Shown: piece by piece, positions 53,056 to 64,000 of the stretch | Position numbering within the stretch: the first letter of the stretch is position 1 | Layout of the letters: each line of letters opens with the position of its first letter | DNA from: Thozetella sp. PMI_491 | Lineage: Eukaryota; Ascomycota; Sordariomycetes; Chaetosphaeriales; Chaetosphaeriaceae | Direction: 5' to 3' | NCBI GenBank assembly: GCA_021432635.1 | Contig: MU270065.1 | Coordinates: 433,977 to 497,976, forward strand | Length of the DNA: 64,000 nucleotides | Made by a program: the position numbers and the translations under genes | Notes under the pieces: model-generated | Seen by the model: only the letters and a program-made list of their open reading frames with translations | What the model was told of the DNA's origin: nothing | Databases searched by the model: none

Positions 53056-54323
53056 ACGCCTCCCAAAGAATGGAATGGGGGTAGGAGAGGTGCAGGCCCA
53101 GGTAGAGGTATAGAAGATAGACAGAAGATAGAGGGTCGCCCCCCCGGTCGCTAGAGAGGAGCTTTAGATATAGAGGGGCGGCGCGCGAAGGGAGGGAGAT
53201 CGCTTTTGGACGAGTCGACAAAGAGAAAAGGAGGGTGGCCTTGATGGATGGTCGGTGGGAAGACTTCTTCCTCTGGGCCCGTCCCGTCCCGGAGTCATTA
53301 CCACTGGCGAGGCTTGTCTGGCCAGCTTGATTTAGCGAGACTTGGGGTGGCCGACTATGTTGCCTCCCCTTCTGATATTTCCCTTTGATCATCTTGCCCT
53401 CTGTTATTTAGCTGTAAAATAACCATGGCGCGTGCCATTTCTGTCCAAAAGAGCCTAAACGTAAAGCAAAGCGAGTGTCACGACCGGTTCGAGGGGAATT
53501 CTATCGGAAGGCCCGTAGTAGAGGGAGTGCGGAAGAAGGGGGGGGAGGACGAGCTTCGCGCCCAGAGGAAAGAGAGGTCGGTTTTTAGAGGTGTCGTTGG
53601 CTCGGGAGGAGAAGCCAGCTCTCCAACGCGGTCAACTAGCTTGGGCCATCGGCCCTTTAAAGCAACAACAGCACACACCCCCTCACACACACTTTACATT
53701 GGCGGTTGCTTTGCTAGGGGGAGGGGTGGCCCTCCCCGCTCCCGAGACGGAGGCGAACCTTGCCGTGCAGCAGCACCACGACCTCGTCCAATGTCGTCCT
53801 TGGAATTCCAATCCCCAAGCGCCACCGGGAGAACGCAAAGCAACCAATGCAGGGAAACCGGGACGCATGCGTAACGAAGGGTTGTGCCGGTCCGGGGTAA
53901 ACCAGCATGGGTTCCCCGCATTTCCACGTCGACTTTCCATGGCTGTGCTGCTTCAGACGCACCCTCAAGATTCCCGGCACCATTGCAGCACATCCGTCCT
54001 TTGCCTAGGGCTGATTGTCTCACTATGAAGCCAAAGCCGTTGGCCCTCGCCATAGTTTGGCGCCAGCTACCTTGGCCTGCTTAGTTTGCACCACTTCACA
54101 GCCGGCCATTCCTATCCCTGCAGCCTTCGCTGCTCTATAGACCCCGTAAGAACGCGTATCGGTTGGGGAGCTCTCCCTCCAGGGTTAGGGTAGACCATCG
54201 CGCATGATTCCGTCGATAAGATAGCGAGCTTCATCGCCGCTTCTTTAGATTTCCAGTCTCCTTTTCCAGAGCTCCAATTCGCCACTGCTCCTTTCCTTAC
54301 GGGGACGCACCACCTCACCCAGC
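53056..54323. other. Intergenic CCP1 to ATP11
   Basis: 1.3 kb with no supportable gene. A telomere-like AGGGTTAGGG lies at 54181-54190, upstream of ATP11. Confidence 0.5.
54181..54190 (+). promoter_or_regulatory. Telobox-like motif upstream of ATP11
   Basis: AGGGTTAGGG, 134 bases before the ATP11 ATG. It contains a full fungal telomere repeat unit and is comparable to the motif upstream of PEX4, in opposite orientation. Confidence 0.35.
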
Positions 54324-55310
54324 ATGGCAGCGACGCGGGTCCCGATACTGCGGTACCTCAGCGGTTCCCAATTGCGCACCCTGCGCGCCCAGAACCAACG
54401 CCGCTGGGCCCAGGTCCACGATGTCCGATTCCTCGCCACCACGCAACCCGTTCGCAACATCCTCGAGAAGTACCGGGACAAGCTCGACAGGAAAGCCCGG
54501 GAGGAGGGCCATCAGGACATCGATTCGCTGAAGAAGGCCTACTCAGATCAAATAGGTGCACTGAGGAAAGAAACCGCCGCGGCCGTGCCGATCCCCGGCT
54601 TCGTCGACGATCCCGAACCAGCAGCGCGATCGACTCCGGCGCAGCCTGCTCCTCCGGCCCCTACCTCCTCTCCTGCTTCGCAGCCGGCGGCCGCTGCCAA
54701 CGCTCCGTCCAAGACCGGCTCGCAGGTCAAGCCCCTCTCCGCGATCCTCGACCTGCCCAAGGCGCGCGAGCTCCCCGTACCCGAGCTCACGGCTATCTGG
54801 CGGCTCCGGTATGCGTCGTCTCCGAACTCGCTCTGCGCCGTGATCCCTGCAGATACGTACGCGGCGATGGAGGCGGCGGCGCGCGAGAACCCGCAGTTCG
54901 TGCTGCCGGTGCCGCATCCCGAGCAGGGCGCCGAGATGCACTTCCTGCAGTGGACCTTCGACGCGGCCACGCGCACGAGCACCGTGCTCTTCACACAGCT
55001 GGCCGAGTACAAGGCGCGCGGCGAGTGGGCGCAGCCGCACACGACGGTGACGCACCACGCAGACCTCGCCGACGATAAGGGCGTGGTGCTGATGCAGGGC
55101 ACCGTGGGCACCGACCGCGGCGTCAAGACCGACACGGCGCAGTGGCTCGTCATGTGCCTCCAGCGCTTCTACAGCGGGTGGGACGGCACCGGCGGCGCGG
55201 GCGTGCGCGAGAGGGCCGAGGAGAGGAGGCGGCTCCTCGAGTGGTTCGGGCAGGGTGATCAGAGGTTCACGGTCGAGAAGCTGATGGATGAGGCCGAGAA
55301 GTTGGGTTAG
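54324..55310 (+). CDS. ATP11: F1-ATPase assembly chaperone Atp11
   Basis: A single-exon 328-residue protein. The N-terminus (MAATRVPILRYLSGSQLRTL) is basic and amphipathic, fitting a mitochondrial presequence. A helical region EKYRDKLDRKAREEGHQDID is followed by an Ala/Pro-rich linker (about 88-130). The Atp11 core begins KPLSAILDLPKARELPVPEL and contains TAIWRLRYAS, FVLPVPHPEQGAEMHFLQW, HADLADDKGVVLMQG and a C-terminal WLVMCLQRFY. Atp11 binds the free F1 beta subunit in the matrix and prevents its aggregation before it pairs with alpha. It is convergent with the acyl-CoA ligase gene. Confidence 0.93.
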   Translation: MAATRVPILRYLSGSQLRTLRAQNQRRWAQVHDVRFLATTQPVRNILEKYRDKLDRKAREEGHQDIDSLKKAYSDQIGALRKETAAAVPIPGFVDDPEPAARSTPAQPAPPAPTSSPASQPAAAANAPSKTGSQVKPLSAILDLPKARELPVPELTAIWRLRYASSPNSLCAVIPADTYAAMEAAARENPQFVLPVPHPEQGAEMHFLQWTFDAATRTSTVLFTQLAEYKARGEWAQPHTTVTHHADLADDKGVVLMQGTVGTDRGVKTDTAQWLVMCLQRFYSGWDGTGGAGVRERAEERRRLLEWFGQGDQRFTVEKLMDEAEKLG

Positions 55311-55582
55311 CCAGGCGAGAGAGAAAGTCTAATTGAAGGACGCGGCTTACTGTACACGGAACTGCATAGCGGGCTCAGAAAGCCCATGGTACCAAGAGGG
55401 AGGATATTAGCCTACCGAAGGTTGTAAAATACAACATAGACGAAGAGCGACGGGTACGCCGTCGCCGCTTCCGGGCATGAGGAACATTGTGTATATTAGG
55501 AGGCGTCTCCTGGACAGACCTATCGCTTTATCATCATATTTGGTATACGCCTGAGCCCACAAAGACAAAATGCACACAGATC

Positions 55583-57597
55583 TCACAGTCTGGCACCATG
55601 GGTCCGGTCCTCCTTCCTGGCCTGGTCCCTCACTACCCTCCGGAGGATCTTGCCGGCCGCTGACTTGGGGATCTCGTCGACGAACTTGATGCCGCCCCGC
55701 AGCTTCTTGTGCCGGGCGACCTGGCCGGCGATCCACTCCACCAGCTCATTCTCCTTCTCCTCACAGGGTTCCACGCCCGGTCGAAGGACAATGTACGCAC
55801 GGGGGACCTCGGTCGCCTCTTCGCGGTTCTCCACGCCGATGACGCAGGCGTCGCTGATGTCGTTGTGAGAGACAAGAATACCCTCCAGCTCGGCCGGTGG
55901 TACCTGGAAGCCCTCTGTGGAGGGGAACCGGTGTCAGCGCACAACAGCAATAGCAGGGCTAGGAGTGTTCTGCGATGCAGCTTGGAAACGTACTGTACTT
56001 GATCAACTCCTTGAGGCGGTCGACGCAGTAGAAGTTACCATACTTGTCGCGGCGGAAGATATCGCCCGTCTTGAAGTACCCGTCTTCGGAGAAGGTGTCC
56101 TTGGTCTTCTCGGGCTGGTTGAGATAGCCCACAAAGACGTTGGGGCCCTTCAACCACAGCTCTCCGGGCTTTGCACGGCCTCAATGTCAGCGGTCGGCCG
56201 CACAGCAATTTCTATTTAGTCACTCGGTGAACAACATACCTCACCGTCTTCGACCTCTAGGCCGTCGTCGTCCACGATCTTCGCCTCCATGTTCGGAACC
56301 AGTCTGCCCACGGAGCCCATGAACTTGGCCCACTCGTCTGTGGTCTGGGTGTGGCTGACAGGGCTGGTCTCGGACAGGCCAAAGCCCTGCTTGACGGGAA
56401 TCTTGAGCCGATCCCAGACGGCTTCCGTGAGTTCGCGGGTCAGCGGGGCGGCAGCCGAGTGCAGCACTTTGAGCGACGTAAGGTCATACTTGTCCACCAG
56501 CGGGTGCTTTCCGAACGCCAGGACGATGGGCGGCGGGATGTACATGAAGGTGATCTTGTAGTCTTGGACCGCCTGGAGCGCTTTTTGCATGTCAAACCGC
56601 TCCATCATGATGACCGTCCAGCCTAGGTACAAGGGCATGAGGCCGACGCAGACGAGGCCCTGGAGAGGAGCAGGTTAGCCAAACTATGGCCGCTGCGGGG
56701 AGGGATGATGGGGTCTTACATATACGTGAAAGATTGGTAGTATGCCAAGCTGCTTGTCGCCGGTGCCTTCCGGGCCGCCGTCGTGGAAGAACAGCTTGCC
56801 CTCGATGGTCGAAAACTGGATGAGGTTGGCAACCATGTTGCGGTGCGAAAGGCAGACGCCCTTGGGCATCCCCGTCGTGCCTGACGAGTAGACTAGGAAG
56901 GCGAGGTCCTTCTTGGGGTTGATCTTGGTCTTGGCATAGTGGCCGGTGTAGCTCGTGCTCCGGATGCTGGTGAAGTGTCTGAACCGTCCCTTGTCGTCGC
57001 CGTCATGTTGGTCCCCGATGAGAATGATGCGCTCTTCGGGTATGCCCGCCTCTCGAGCGGCCGCAAGCGCTACCTCGGCGAGTGGCAGCTGTGTGATCAG
57101 CGCCTTGGCTCCCGAGTCCTTGAGCTGGAAGGCCAACTCCTCGACCGTGTAAGCCGGGTTCGCAGGGGAGACGACGCCGCCGGCCCAGAGGACGCCCATG
57201 CAGGTCGGGATGGTGTCTATGGAATTGGGGGTGTAGAATGCCATGACGTCACCCTTCTTCCAGTCCCATAGCGCCTTTAGACCGCTACCGAACTCCAGCG
57301 CGGTCTGGCGCGTGTCCGCGTAGGTGTACGCTCTAGCGGTTGTGACATCCACGAGGATCTCTTTGGGAGTATGTGAGCGAATATGCCAGCGCAGGGAGAC
57401 GAAACGTGGGTGTGGTGAGGTGAGGGTAAGGGCGACCAGGGTAGGAAAGCAGTACCGGCCCCGCACAAAGGGGAAGAGAGAGGAACGCACTTACCCTTGG
57501 TGTCGAGGAATGGCTTCTGCTTCCTGTTGAAGAGCAGCGTCCACAAGTCTGCCTTGGACGGGATGACCACCGACGGGTGGAGAGAAGAGTAAGGCAT
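55583..57597 (-). CDS. 4-coumarate-CoA-ligase-like acyl-CoA synthetase, peroxisomal
   Basis: A 556-residue adenylate-forming enzyme from exons 57495-57597, 56720-57360, 56240-56659, 55994-56168 and 55583-55914. Junctions restore LDTKEILVDV, FHVYGLVCVG, DGEPGELWLKG and KYKGFQVPPAELE. The ATP-binding loop is YSSGTTGMPKG. Other core motifs are KQGFGLSETSP, DGYFKTGDIFRRD and the C-terminal lysine loop KSAAGKILRR. The last three residues are ARL, which fits a type 1 peroxisomal targeting signal. It activates a carboxylate as an acyl-AMP and then as a CoA thioester. Substrate (aryl propenoate, medium or long-chain fatty acid) cannot be told from sequence by eye; peroxisomal location favours fatty or aromatic acids entering beta-oxidation. 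Confidence 0.9.
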
Positions 57598-60500
57598 CTT
57601 GTCTTCGGGCGTGGCCCACGACGCGAGCTTCTTGGCGGGAGAGGAAGAAGGGAGATGGCTCCGGAGGGGTCGGTCCAAGAGCCATCGAAGGGGGCGAGAT
57701 GGGGGGAACTGCGCGCTTTTAATGCCTAGGGTGCCCAGAAGGGGCAATACTACTCGCGCGAAAGAGGCGATGAGGGCGGAGACTGCGCCCAATAGCGCTC
57801 TGATACAGAAATACCCAAGGTGCGAAGCCGAAGCCGAACTCTCTTCTCCGCCTCCTTCCTCTAGAGCTTCGGCGCGGCCACCGACGAATCAGAGCTCGGC
57901 TACGGCCGAATCTGACAGCGTACAGCACCAGTAGCTCTCTCCCTCAAGCAGTAGGGGATCCACTCACAAGGCCCCTGGAACTCAGGGCTTGTATAGGTAC
58001 CAACCCGGAGAAGCTGCAACTTGCGCTCCCAACTCTCAAGCTGTGTGCTTCGTATTGGCCCGGCACCTTAGCTGCAATTCTTGGGCCGTAAATGCTGACG
58101 GCTGCTATCTTCAACGAAACCCGTTTGTCGGCAGCAAACTGTGCTGAACGCAGGCCCGTCCAATCCAAGTTCGCAGACGGCTCATGCCTGCGGAACTAAC
58201 TCTCTTCTGGCGCGCCGTCGAACTTTGTGACAAGAGTTTCTTGGACCTTTTTTTTTTTTTGGCATTCCCTGTCCCCGCCCACCGGCCACCCGCCGCTCGG
58301 AGGCAAATGCTGTCTTCGCCTCCAGCACAGCTCGCAAATGTCCCAGCCATCCAGCCTCCAAGCCCTGCCGACTGCATGTAGCCAATAGCTAGACGCCAGA
58401 CGTAGAGGTCCGCCACTGTACTGTCCTCCCCGCACCACTTGAGACCGGGGAGATGGGTTGGCAATCCCCACTTTACGGAGAGCGAGATGGGCTCAACACT
58501 AAACGCGAGGTATCGCGAGCCTCGGTGGCCGGCCGGAAAAGTGGGTCGCTGGGAACGGGCTCCGGGCTTCTCTAATCTAGTAACAGCAGCCTTGGTGTGA
58601 TTACCCGATCCGAGAGATATCCTAAACACGTCGGCCACGGCCAAGGCATCTTGGAACGGTTCTTTGCCACTTCAACCAAGAGCGGTCTTTTCGATGGCCG
58701 GGTCTAGCACGCGTTACCCGGACGCGCACCCAGCAGCATATTCTTAGTCTATCCTTTTCTTTGCTATACTATGCAAAAAGACAGTGGAGGAGAGAAGAGA
58801 GTAGAGAGGGAGCAAATAATCTGGCCCGAAACACCGGTATGGAAAGAGGGAATGGCAGCGATGAGGCGTCTGGTCGAAGGAAGCGCAACAACCTAGAACG
58901 TATCTGCTCTAGGCTTGTACTCTTGAGGCAAAGCACTCATTGCCGGGGAGCAATTCGGGTGGTTTAACGCTCGTCCCCTCAAGCCCCTTTGGAGTACAAG
59001 AGCCATCATTGGTCCGTTCTGACGCTGCCTTCAACTTTCGTGCCTCGCGGCCGGAGATCAAAGTTCGATTCAGTCTAAATGTCGTGCGAGTGCTACCATT
59101 GAGTAAGCAGTGGGGAAAGCAACCCCCGGCCGAGCGAAGAGCCGGCCAAGAAAATGCTGCCCTGCGCGAATGATCACCGGGGGGGCAGCGTCCTTGGCGC
59201 CTTAGTTGAGGGCCAAGAGAGCCAAGATGAAGATGCATCTTGGCCACGGCATATAATAACCGCTAATGCGGTAGTTGCTCTCCCAAGGCCGGGGAAGAAA
59301 CCACACGTTTTCTACTTTTCTGGAGCGCGCTGGCTCAACATCAAACCTTTAATCGACCACCAACGTCTGCACTGCTTTCTCGTAGTACAGAAAGCAAAGG
59401 GAGGCGACAAACCCCTGAATATGTCGAGGATGCCGAGTGTCAAGTGGACCCCGGATCATACGGAAGACATAGCATCCGTACCTTTCTCATTTTACCAGCG
59501 CGCGTGCAGGCCCAATGTCTCACGAGCCTGCAGCCCATGGCGGAGGGTCCAGGGCAGCTCCTGTACGGAGGACGGGCTATAAAGCAGAGGCAATTAAGTC
59601 GATGCGGCGAGAACCCGGGCGCATTAAGCTTATAAAAAGTCTAACGGCTTGGTTCGTGGATGCACTGGTGATCAACGGGGGTTGAGACTCGACCTAGACA
59701 GCGAACAGACTATGGGGAGGTGGGAATAATCGCCCAAACAAAACCCATTCGCTTTATGCAACATGGGTTCTGCCGTCTGGCGAGCTATCTTTAGGACGAG
59801 AAACGGCTCGTCCGCCGTTAATCTGGAGCGGTTGATGTGTGTCGATGATCGTCCGACCTTATGCATCACATCACCATCGAGCCTCATTGCGACCTAGGAA
59901 CCCATCTCTCTGGTCACCAGACCGATAGCTCCTCCATTTCGCCATTGCGACATGGTTACATGGCCGAGAGCGACAAGGGGGCCCGGGTTGTCGCGAAAGA
60001 TCAGACGGATCTTCCATGGGCCGAAAACAAGCTCCGTTGAATGCTTGACAAATGAGCTAGCTGTCCGGCAGCTGTCTCGGGAATGGCTCCATCGAGCTCC
60101 GTCGAGCAGGTTGTCTCTCGCTTGAGGAGGCTCAAAAGGGAGGCGCTGTGGGGACGCCCCAGGGATTGCACCCGAAGGGGCTTAGTCGCCAGGGGTATGA
60201 GGCATGGGGGGCTTCGATCTGTGCCAGAGATGCGACAAGGTCGAGACAGCGCTTAGCACCCTTACCCATAGCCGTCACCTGAATACGGGATGGGACGGGT
60301 TGCCCAAAAGTTCGGGCGAGCTGATGGCCCGCCCCATGCGATCCGACGACCAGGTTTGCACCAACGGTCCCAGCGAGCGAACCAACGGGGGATCGGCTAG
60401 CCCTCCCCTCTGCTCCATACTCGCGGGGCCCGACTCCCCTCCCTAGGCATATCCACACGAGCTGCAGGGGAGTGGTCGCCAACACCAACAGCCTCGACGC

Positions 60501-60993
60501 CGCGCCCGGTTGCAGCCCTGGGAGGGGCCTTGTTTGCGGCCTACCTGCCCTGGAGAGCTAGCTGGAGCATGATACGAAGAGACAGCCTTCATCCGACCCT
60601 GGTCTGCCTCGAATGGGGCGAAAACCGGTAGGCTTCGGCTCCCCTTGTCGTGTTCCTGACGTGACCATGATAGGTGGAAAATGTGGGAGTGACTGAAGAT
60701 CACCGTGGCACCTGCTGTCCTCCTCGAGACGGGGGTCGTCGACCGGGCCCGCTATGCTATGGCTTGTCGCAATTGCGTTTCTCTATAAGATCTTCGTGAG
60801 CCCCAAGCGAAGTGTTTGGATCTTCTTCTCTCCCGCTCCTCAACCGACTTTCATTCAACTTCGGCTTCCCTTCCCTCCTTGGCTCCACTTCTTGCCTATA
60901 CAGCTGTGCTGTCTTTCTACCAACACTTTTCATTCATTCTTCTCACCTTCACTTACAACAACACTTTCTTTCTCTACTCTACAAGTAGTCAAT
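57598..60993. other. Long divergent intergenic region (3.4 kb)
   Basis: No supportable gene. The longest frame (58111-58644, minus) shows no family motif, signal peptide or splice structure. There is a T-run near 58248-58260. The last 200 bases are pyrimidine-rich and hold the promoter of the secreted protein gene at 60994. Confidence 0.5.
60783..60789 (+). promoter_or_regulatory. TATA-like element upstream of secreted protein gene
   Basis: CTATAAG lies 205 bases before the ATG at 60994 and is followed by a pyrimidine-rich stretch that looks like a transcribed leader. A strongly expressed secreted protein gene would be expected to use such an element; the assignment is inference. Confidence 0.4.
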
Positions 60994-61596
60994 ATGTACT
61001 TCGCCAAGGCTGCCGTCGTCCTTTCCCTGGCCCTTTCGGCCGTTGCCATGCCAGCCGGCACCGATGACCGCAAGGTCAAGCGTGCGGCCGTGCTCAAGGT
61101 CTCGGACTACTCCGCCTTCCAGGTGTCCGGCGGAACGGCCGGTAACGCCCTCGCTGAGGTCCAGGCCAAGTTCCCCGTAGGCCGCCCCCTGCTCCGCTCT
61201 CTCTGGTCATAAGAGACCCTGGGCCTAACATCTAAACAGATTGACGAGACCAACCTGGCCGGCGTTGACGCTAACGACCTCGACATCATTAAGGCAGCCC
61301 GTGTGACGGCTGAGGCGGCCGAGACCGACACCGGCGGCTTCAACGATGCCATTGCCGCCGCTGGCTCCTCCTCGACCGCGGGCAAGGCCCTGCAGGTCGG
61401 CAAGATCAAGAACAAGGTTCTCAAGCTGAAGCTCGAGGTCCTTGGTCTCCAGATCGACCAGGCTCAGAGCGGCAAGGACAACTCGGCCAAGATCACCCAG
61501 GAGACCACCAAGCTCAACAACAACATCGCCCTTGACAAGAAGGCGGCCGGCCAGACCAGCCAGGCCGTCAACTTCACCGGCAATGACCAGCCGTAA
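60994..61596 (+). CDS. Small secreted protein, cysteine-free, Kex2-like site
   Basis: A 179-residue protein from exons 60994-61176 and 61240-61596. The 63-nt intron has donor GTAGGC and acceptor CAG. Residues 1-18 (MYFAKAAVVLSLALSAVA) are a signal peptide; a short propeptide ends with the dibasic site KVKR before AAVLKVSDYSAFQVSGGT, suggesting Kex2 processing. The mature protein has no cysteine, is rich in Ala, Lys, Asp and Asn, and is predicted by eye to be mainly helical (KIKNKVLKLKLEVLGLQIDQ). The block GNALAEVQAKFPIDETNLAG resembles a family of small secreted proteins common in filamentous ascomycetes whose function is unknown to me. The pyrimidine-rich leader and secretion signal suggest high expression. 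Confidence 0.82.
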
Positions 61597-64000
61597 ATGG
61601 CAAGCAGCACCTATGCGAAGGACGAGCCTTTGAGAGAGAAAGATTGGACGAAGGGCGGAGCTAATGATGTATTTGGGAGAATCCAATCTAGTGCAAGGGT
61701 AATGCTGAGGAGGGACGGTCCGGTTTGGGAGAGGGCCGCTCCTCCCCCCCGGCCATGGATGAACTGCTTCCTTCTGGAAGCAGGACAGACATGTTTATGT
61801 ATTCGTAGGCGAGGGGCCCGTGGGAGTCGGAGACTCCCGGCCCCGAGTCGAGGCGGGAATTGATACCCCTCCTTCTTTTTTACCATCCCTTCTCGTGCGC
61901 TCGTTCCATGCGTGATTTGTTGAGCTGCGGTGCATTGTCCATGGTCCGCCGTCTGATATCTCTGTGCGAGCCGAGGCCTCGCACAGCCCTTCCCGAGCCG
62001 TCATGAGCTCATGCGGTGCGCCCCGACCGGGGCTGGTGGGACGGTCGTTGCGGGTGGCGACGAGGGATGGCATGCGTGGCAGCTCGAGACGTGGCCGGAG
62101 CTAATGCCCATACCTCGCTGTTTGCGCGCTAACTCGCATGGCCAATGGTTTCTCCTTGTGCGTCCGCTTGTTGGCCCAGCTGGTTAATGCCGCTGCTCAG
62201 AATGGCGACAGCTAATTTCGAAGTTCAGGCCTCATATGGAGTGGGAAACAGAAGCCCCCCAAGCCCAGCAACACGATCCGGACTTCCTAGGAGATGAAAT
62301 CAAGCTTGGGGTGATGAGCTGGCCCGAAGGCCCCCCTCTGCCCCTCTAAAATCCTGTTGCCCCATCTCGGAGGCTCCGTGGCAGGTTGCTCGGCATGCTA
62401 GTGGCCGAGAGGGTGCCATGATTGCTTTTTGCTAGGGCTGAGCCGGGGCGGTTTCCTGCAACTTTATGTACCAGTGGCACGTGTCGTATCTCTCGAACAA
62501 GCGCCCAGAGATCTAAATTCAGGATTCAAACGGCGATTCCTCCGAATTACGTAACGATGGACAACGACCACCGATAGCAACCGACGACGCCGGGGAAATG
62601 CTCCTATGCCCGCCGTCCAAGTATAACCACGTGGAGATGCCAGAACGGTGCCTGCTGACCCCCCCCTTCCCCCCTTCTCCACCCCCAAAGGGGAGGGGGG
62701 GCTGCTCGTCCGAGACAACTCTACATTTGTACTTGGCGCTGCAAGGCACCAGATGGCGACTAAGTGAAGGATGTTGACCGCCGCAACCTACTATACGTGG
62801 GGGTAACCAGAGGCCGACCGCCTCCATCCTAGTTCCGGTCCCACGGTGTCGGGTGGTAAGAGCGGAAACTAGTGCCGCCGCCTCCTTTGTCCTGTGCCGG
62901 CGGCTTAGTGCCGAACCAATTTTTACCGCCCGTGGTGGCCCCCCTGACGCCATGTTTACTTAGCCCCCCAAGACCTCAACCGGAGGGGAAGGGGGGCACG
63001 TGGACAGCCGGACAGGTCTATCAGGTTCTCTACACCGGAGTGTCGACTGTTCATCTGTCAACTACGCGCCAGCTCATGCGGATCTAGTGCTCTCTGAAGC
63101 CATCTCTCAGCGGAGCCTCCAGTACGAACCTGTTGGCGGCCCCCGTGTTGCCTAGTCTCCCGCGCTGCCCTTCCCGGAATGATAACTCGGTGTATGCCCA
63201 CGACGTCTTCTCCCCCCACCCGCAGACGGCATAACTGTCAGGGACCAACCAACGCGGCATCTCGCTGCAACGTCTGTGGCCCCCCAAAGGCGAGCTAGAG
63301 AGCGGTCCTGAGCCGCCTGCGCCTCTGTCTCTCCCCCCACGCGGAAGGAATCTATTCTAGGCTTGAAGGGAAAGTATAGCCGCACGGGGGCGAGAAGGCG
63401 TTGGAGGGGGGGACGAACACCCAAACGAGAAGCGTGGGCTGCAGCAGTGGCTTTCGGGAAGGCGGCCAAGCACCGACTTGCCAGACATGTCGGTGAACGC
63501 ACGCAACGACGTGGACTGGGCCACGTATTCGGCTCTCGTGTTACGTGTAGGCCGATGAAGCCTTCCCCCCCTTCCCTTTCCTTCCCCTCCCCCCGTAGAG
63601 CCACACGCTGCATTCATACGGACGCCGCCGAGTGAGAGGAGAGCCGGTAGGTAGGTGATGGATGCTGCCCAATGGCCTCACTGCAGATATGTCCCTTTGT
63701 TGAGGCAATCTTCTCGTCACCCTGCAGAGATCATGTCGTGCCCGCCGTGTTACACCTATGACCTATGCGAAGGCAGACACCAGGGGCGCGATCCGACTGG
63801 CACCCGGCACTCCTCCGCCATTAGCGACACCTGCTATTGCAGGCTCTGAAGGCAGAGCTGAGTCGATCGCAGCCAATGGTGTGTGTGGGGTGTCAACCTC
63901 GACCCAAGAATGGCTGTGTTGGCACTCGAGGAGGGTCGTCCGAGAAAAGAAAAGTCGCTGCGAGGCGGGCTTACCCACGGGGGTGAGAACCTTGGTGTAA
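61597..64000. other. Terminal intergenic region
   Basis: 2.4 kb with no supportable gene up to the window end. There are C-runs and G-runs (about 62659-62701 and 62965-62997) but no clear repeat array. The end of the window may lie upstream of a further gene. Confidence 0.5.

Noticed and set aside
58111-58644. 177-codon minus-strand frame in the long intergenic region
   Set aside because: No signal peptide, domain or conserved-looking block; a poly-lysine run comes from a homopolymer T-tract. Could be revisited with expression data.
59060-59078. GTTCGATTC resembling a tRNA T-loop
   Set aside because: The flanking bases cannot form the T-stem and no acceptor or anticodon stem was found. No other tRNA or 5S rRNA signature was seen in the window.

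Overview
The window reads as nuclear DNA of a filamentous ascomycete, most likely a Sordariomycete (Sordariales/Chaetomiaceae-like; genus not assignable by eye). The reasons are GC-rich coding sequence, many 45-75 nt introns with GTRNGT-type donors, CTRAC branch sites and YAG acceptors, genes on both strands spaced by 0.3-4.8 kb, pyrimidine-rich leaders, and gene families whose closest remembered relatives are fungal. Most genes had to be rebuilt by joining exons across frames; splice coordinates in the entries are my own readings and were checked for phase and total length.

Layout: 0-4 kb holds a small secreted cysteine-rich protein (-), a coiled-coil membrane-anchored protein (-) and the ribosome-biogenesis factor CGR1 (-). 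A 4.8 kb stretch without a convincing gene (3802-8559) precedes a 959-residue Ser/Pro-rich protein (+). At 12.9-19.6 kb lie PEX4 (+), MNN9 (-), proteasome ubiquitin receptor RPN13 (+) and splicing factor CUS2/Tat-SF1 (+). At 21.7-29.4 kb lie a SERCA-type Ca2+-ATPase (+), proteasome subunit PUP3 (-), a TUG/UBX4-type Cdc48 adaptor (+) and RPL36 (-). At 30.9-40.5 kb lie a glycosylated small secreted protein (+), a class 3 lipase (+), a 14-3-3 protein (+) and an orphan 307-residue protein (+). At 41.1-57.6 kb lie a synaptojanin-like Sac/5-phosphatase (-), PRP39 (+), cytochrome c peroxidase (+), ATP11 (+) and a 4-coumarate-CoA-ligase-like enzyme with a C-terminal peroxisomal signal (-). A last small secreted protein (+) sits at 61.0-61.6 kb; the final 2.4 kb shows no gene.

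Functionally this is ordinary chromosomal core: protein turnover (RPN13, PUP3, UBX4-like, PEX4), splicing (CUS2, PRP39), ribosome (CGR1, RPL36), mitochondrion (CCP1, ATP11), secretory pathway (MNN9, SERCA, synaptojanin) and signalling (14-3-3). Accessory content is limited to three small secreted proteins, the lipase and the orphan proteins. I found no biosynthetic cluster, intact transposon, tRNA, 5S rRNA or CRISPR. No clearly new multi-gene system is visible; the items most worth follow-up are the secreted CX3C protein at 397-908, the shared CA/GA repeats upstream of RPL36 and the 14-3-3 gene, and several very small or nested exon structures that automatic annotation would get wrong.
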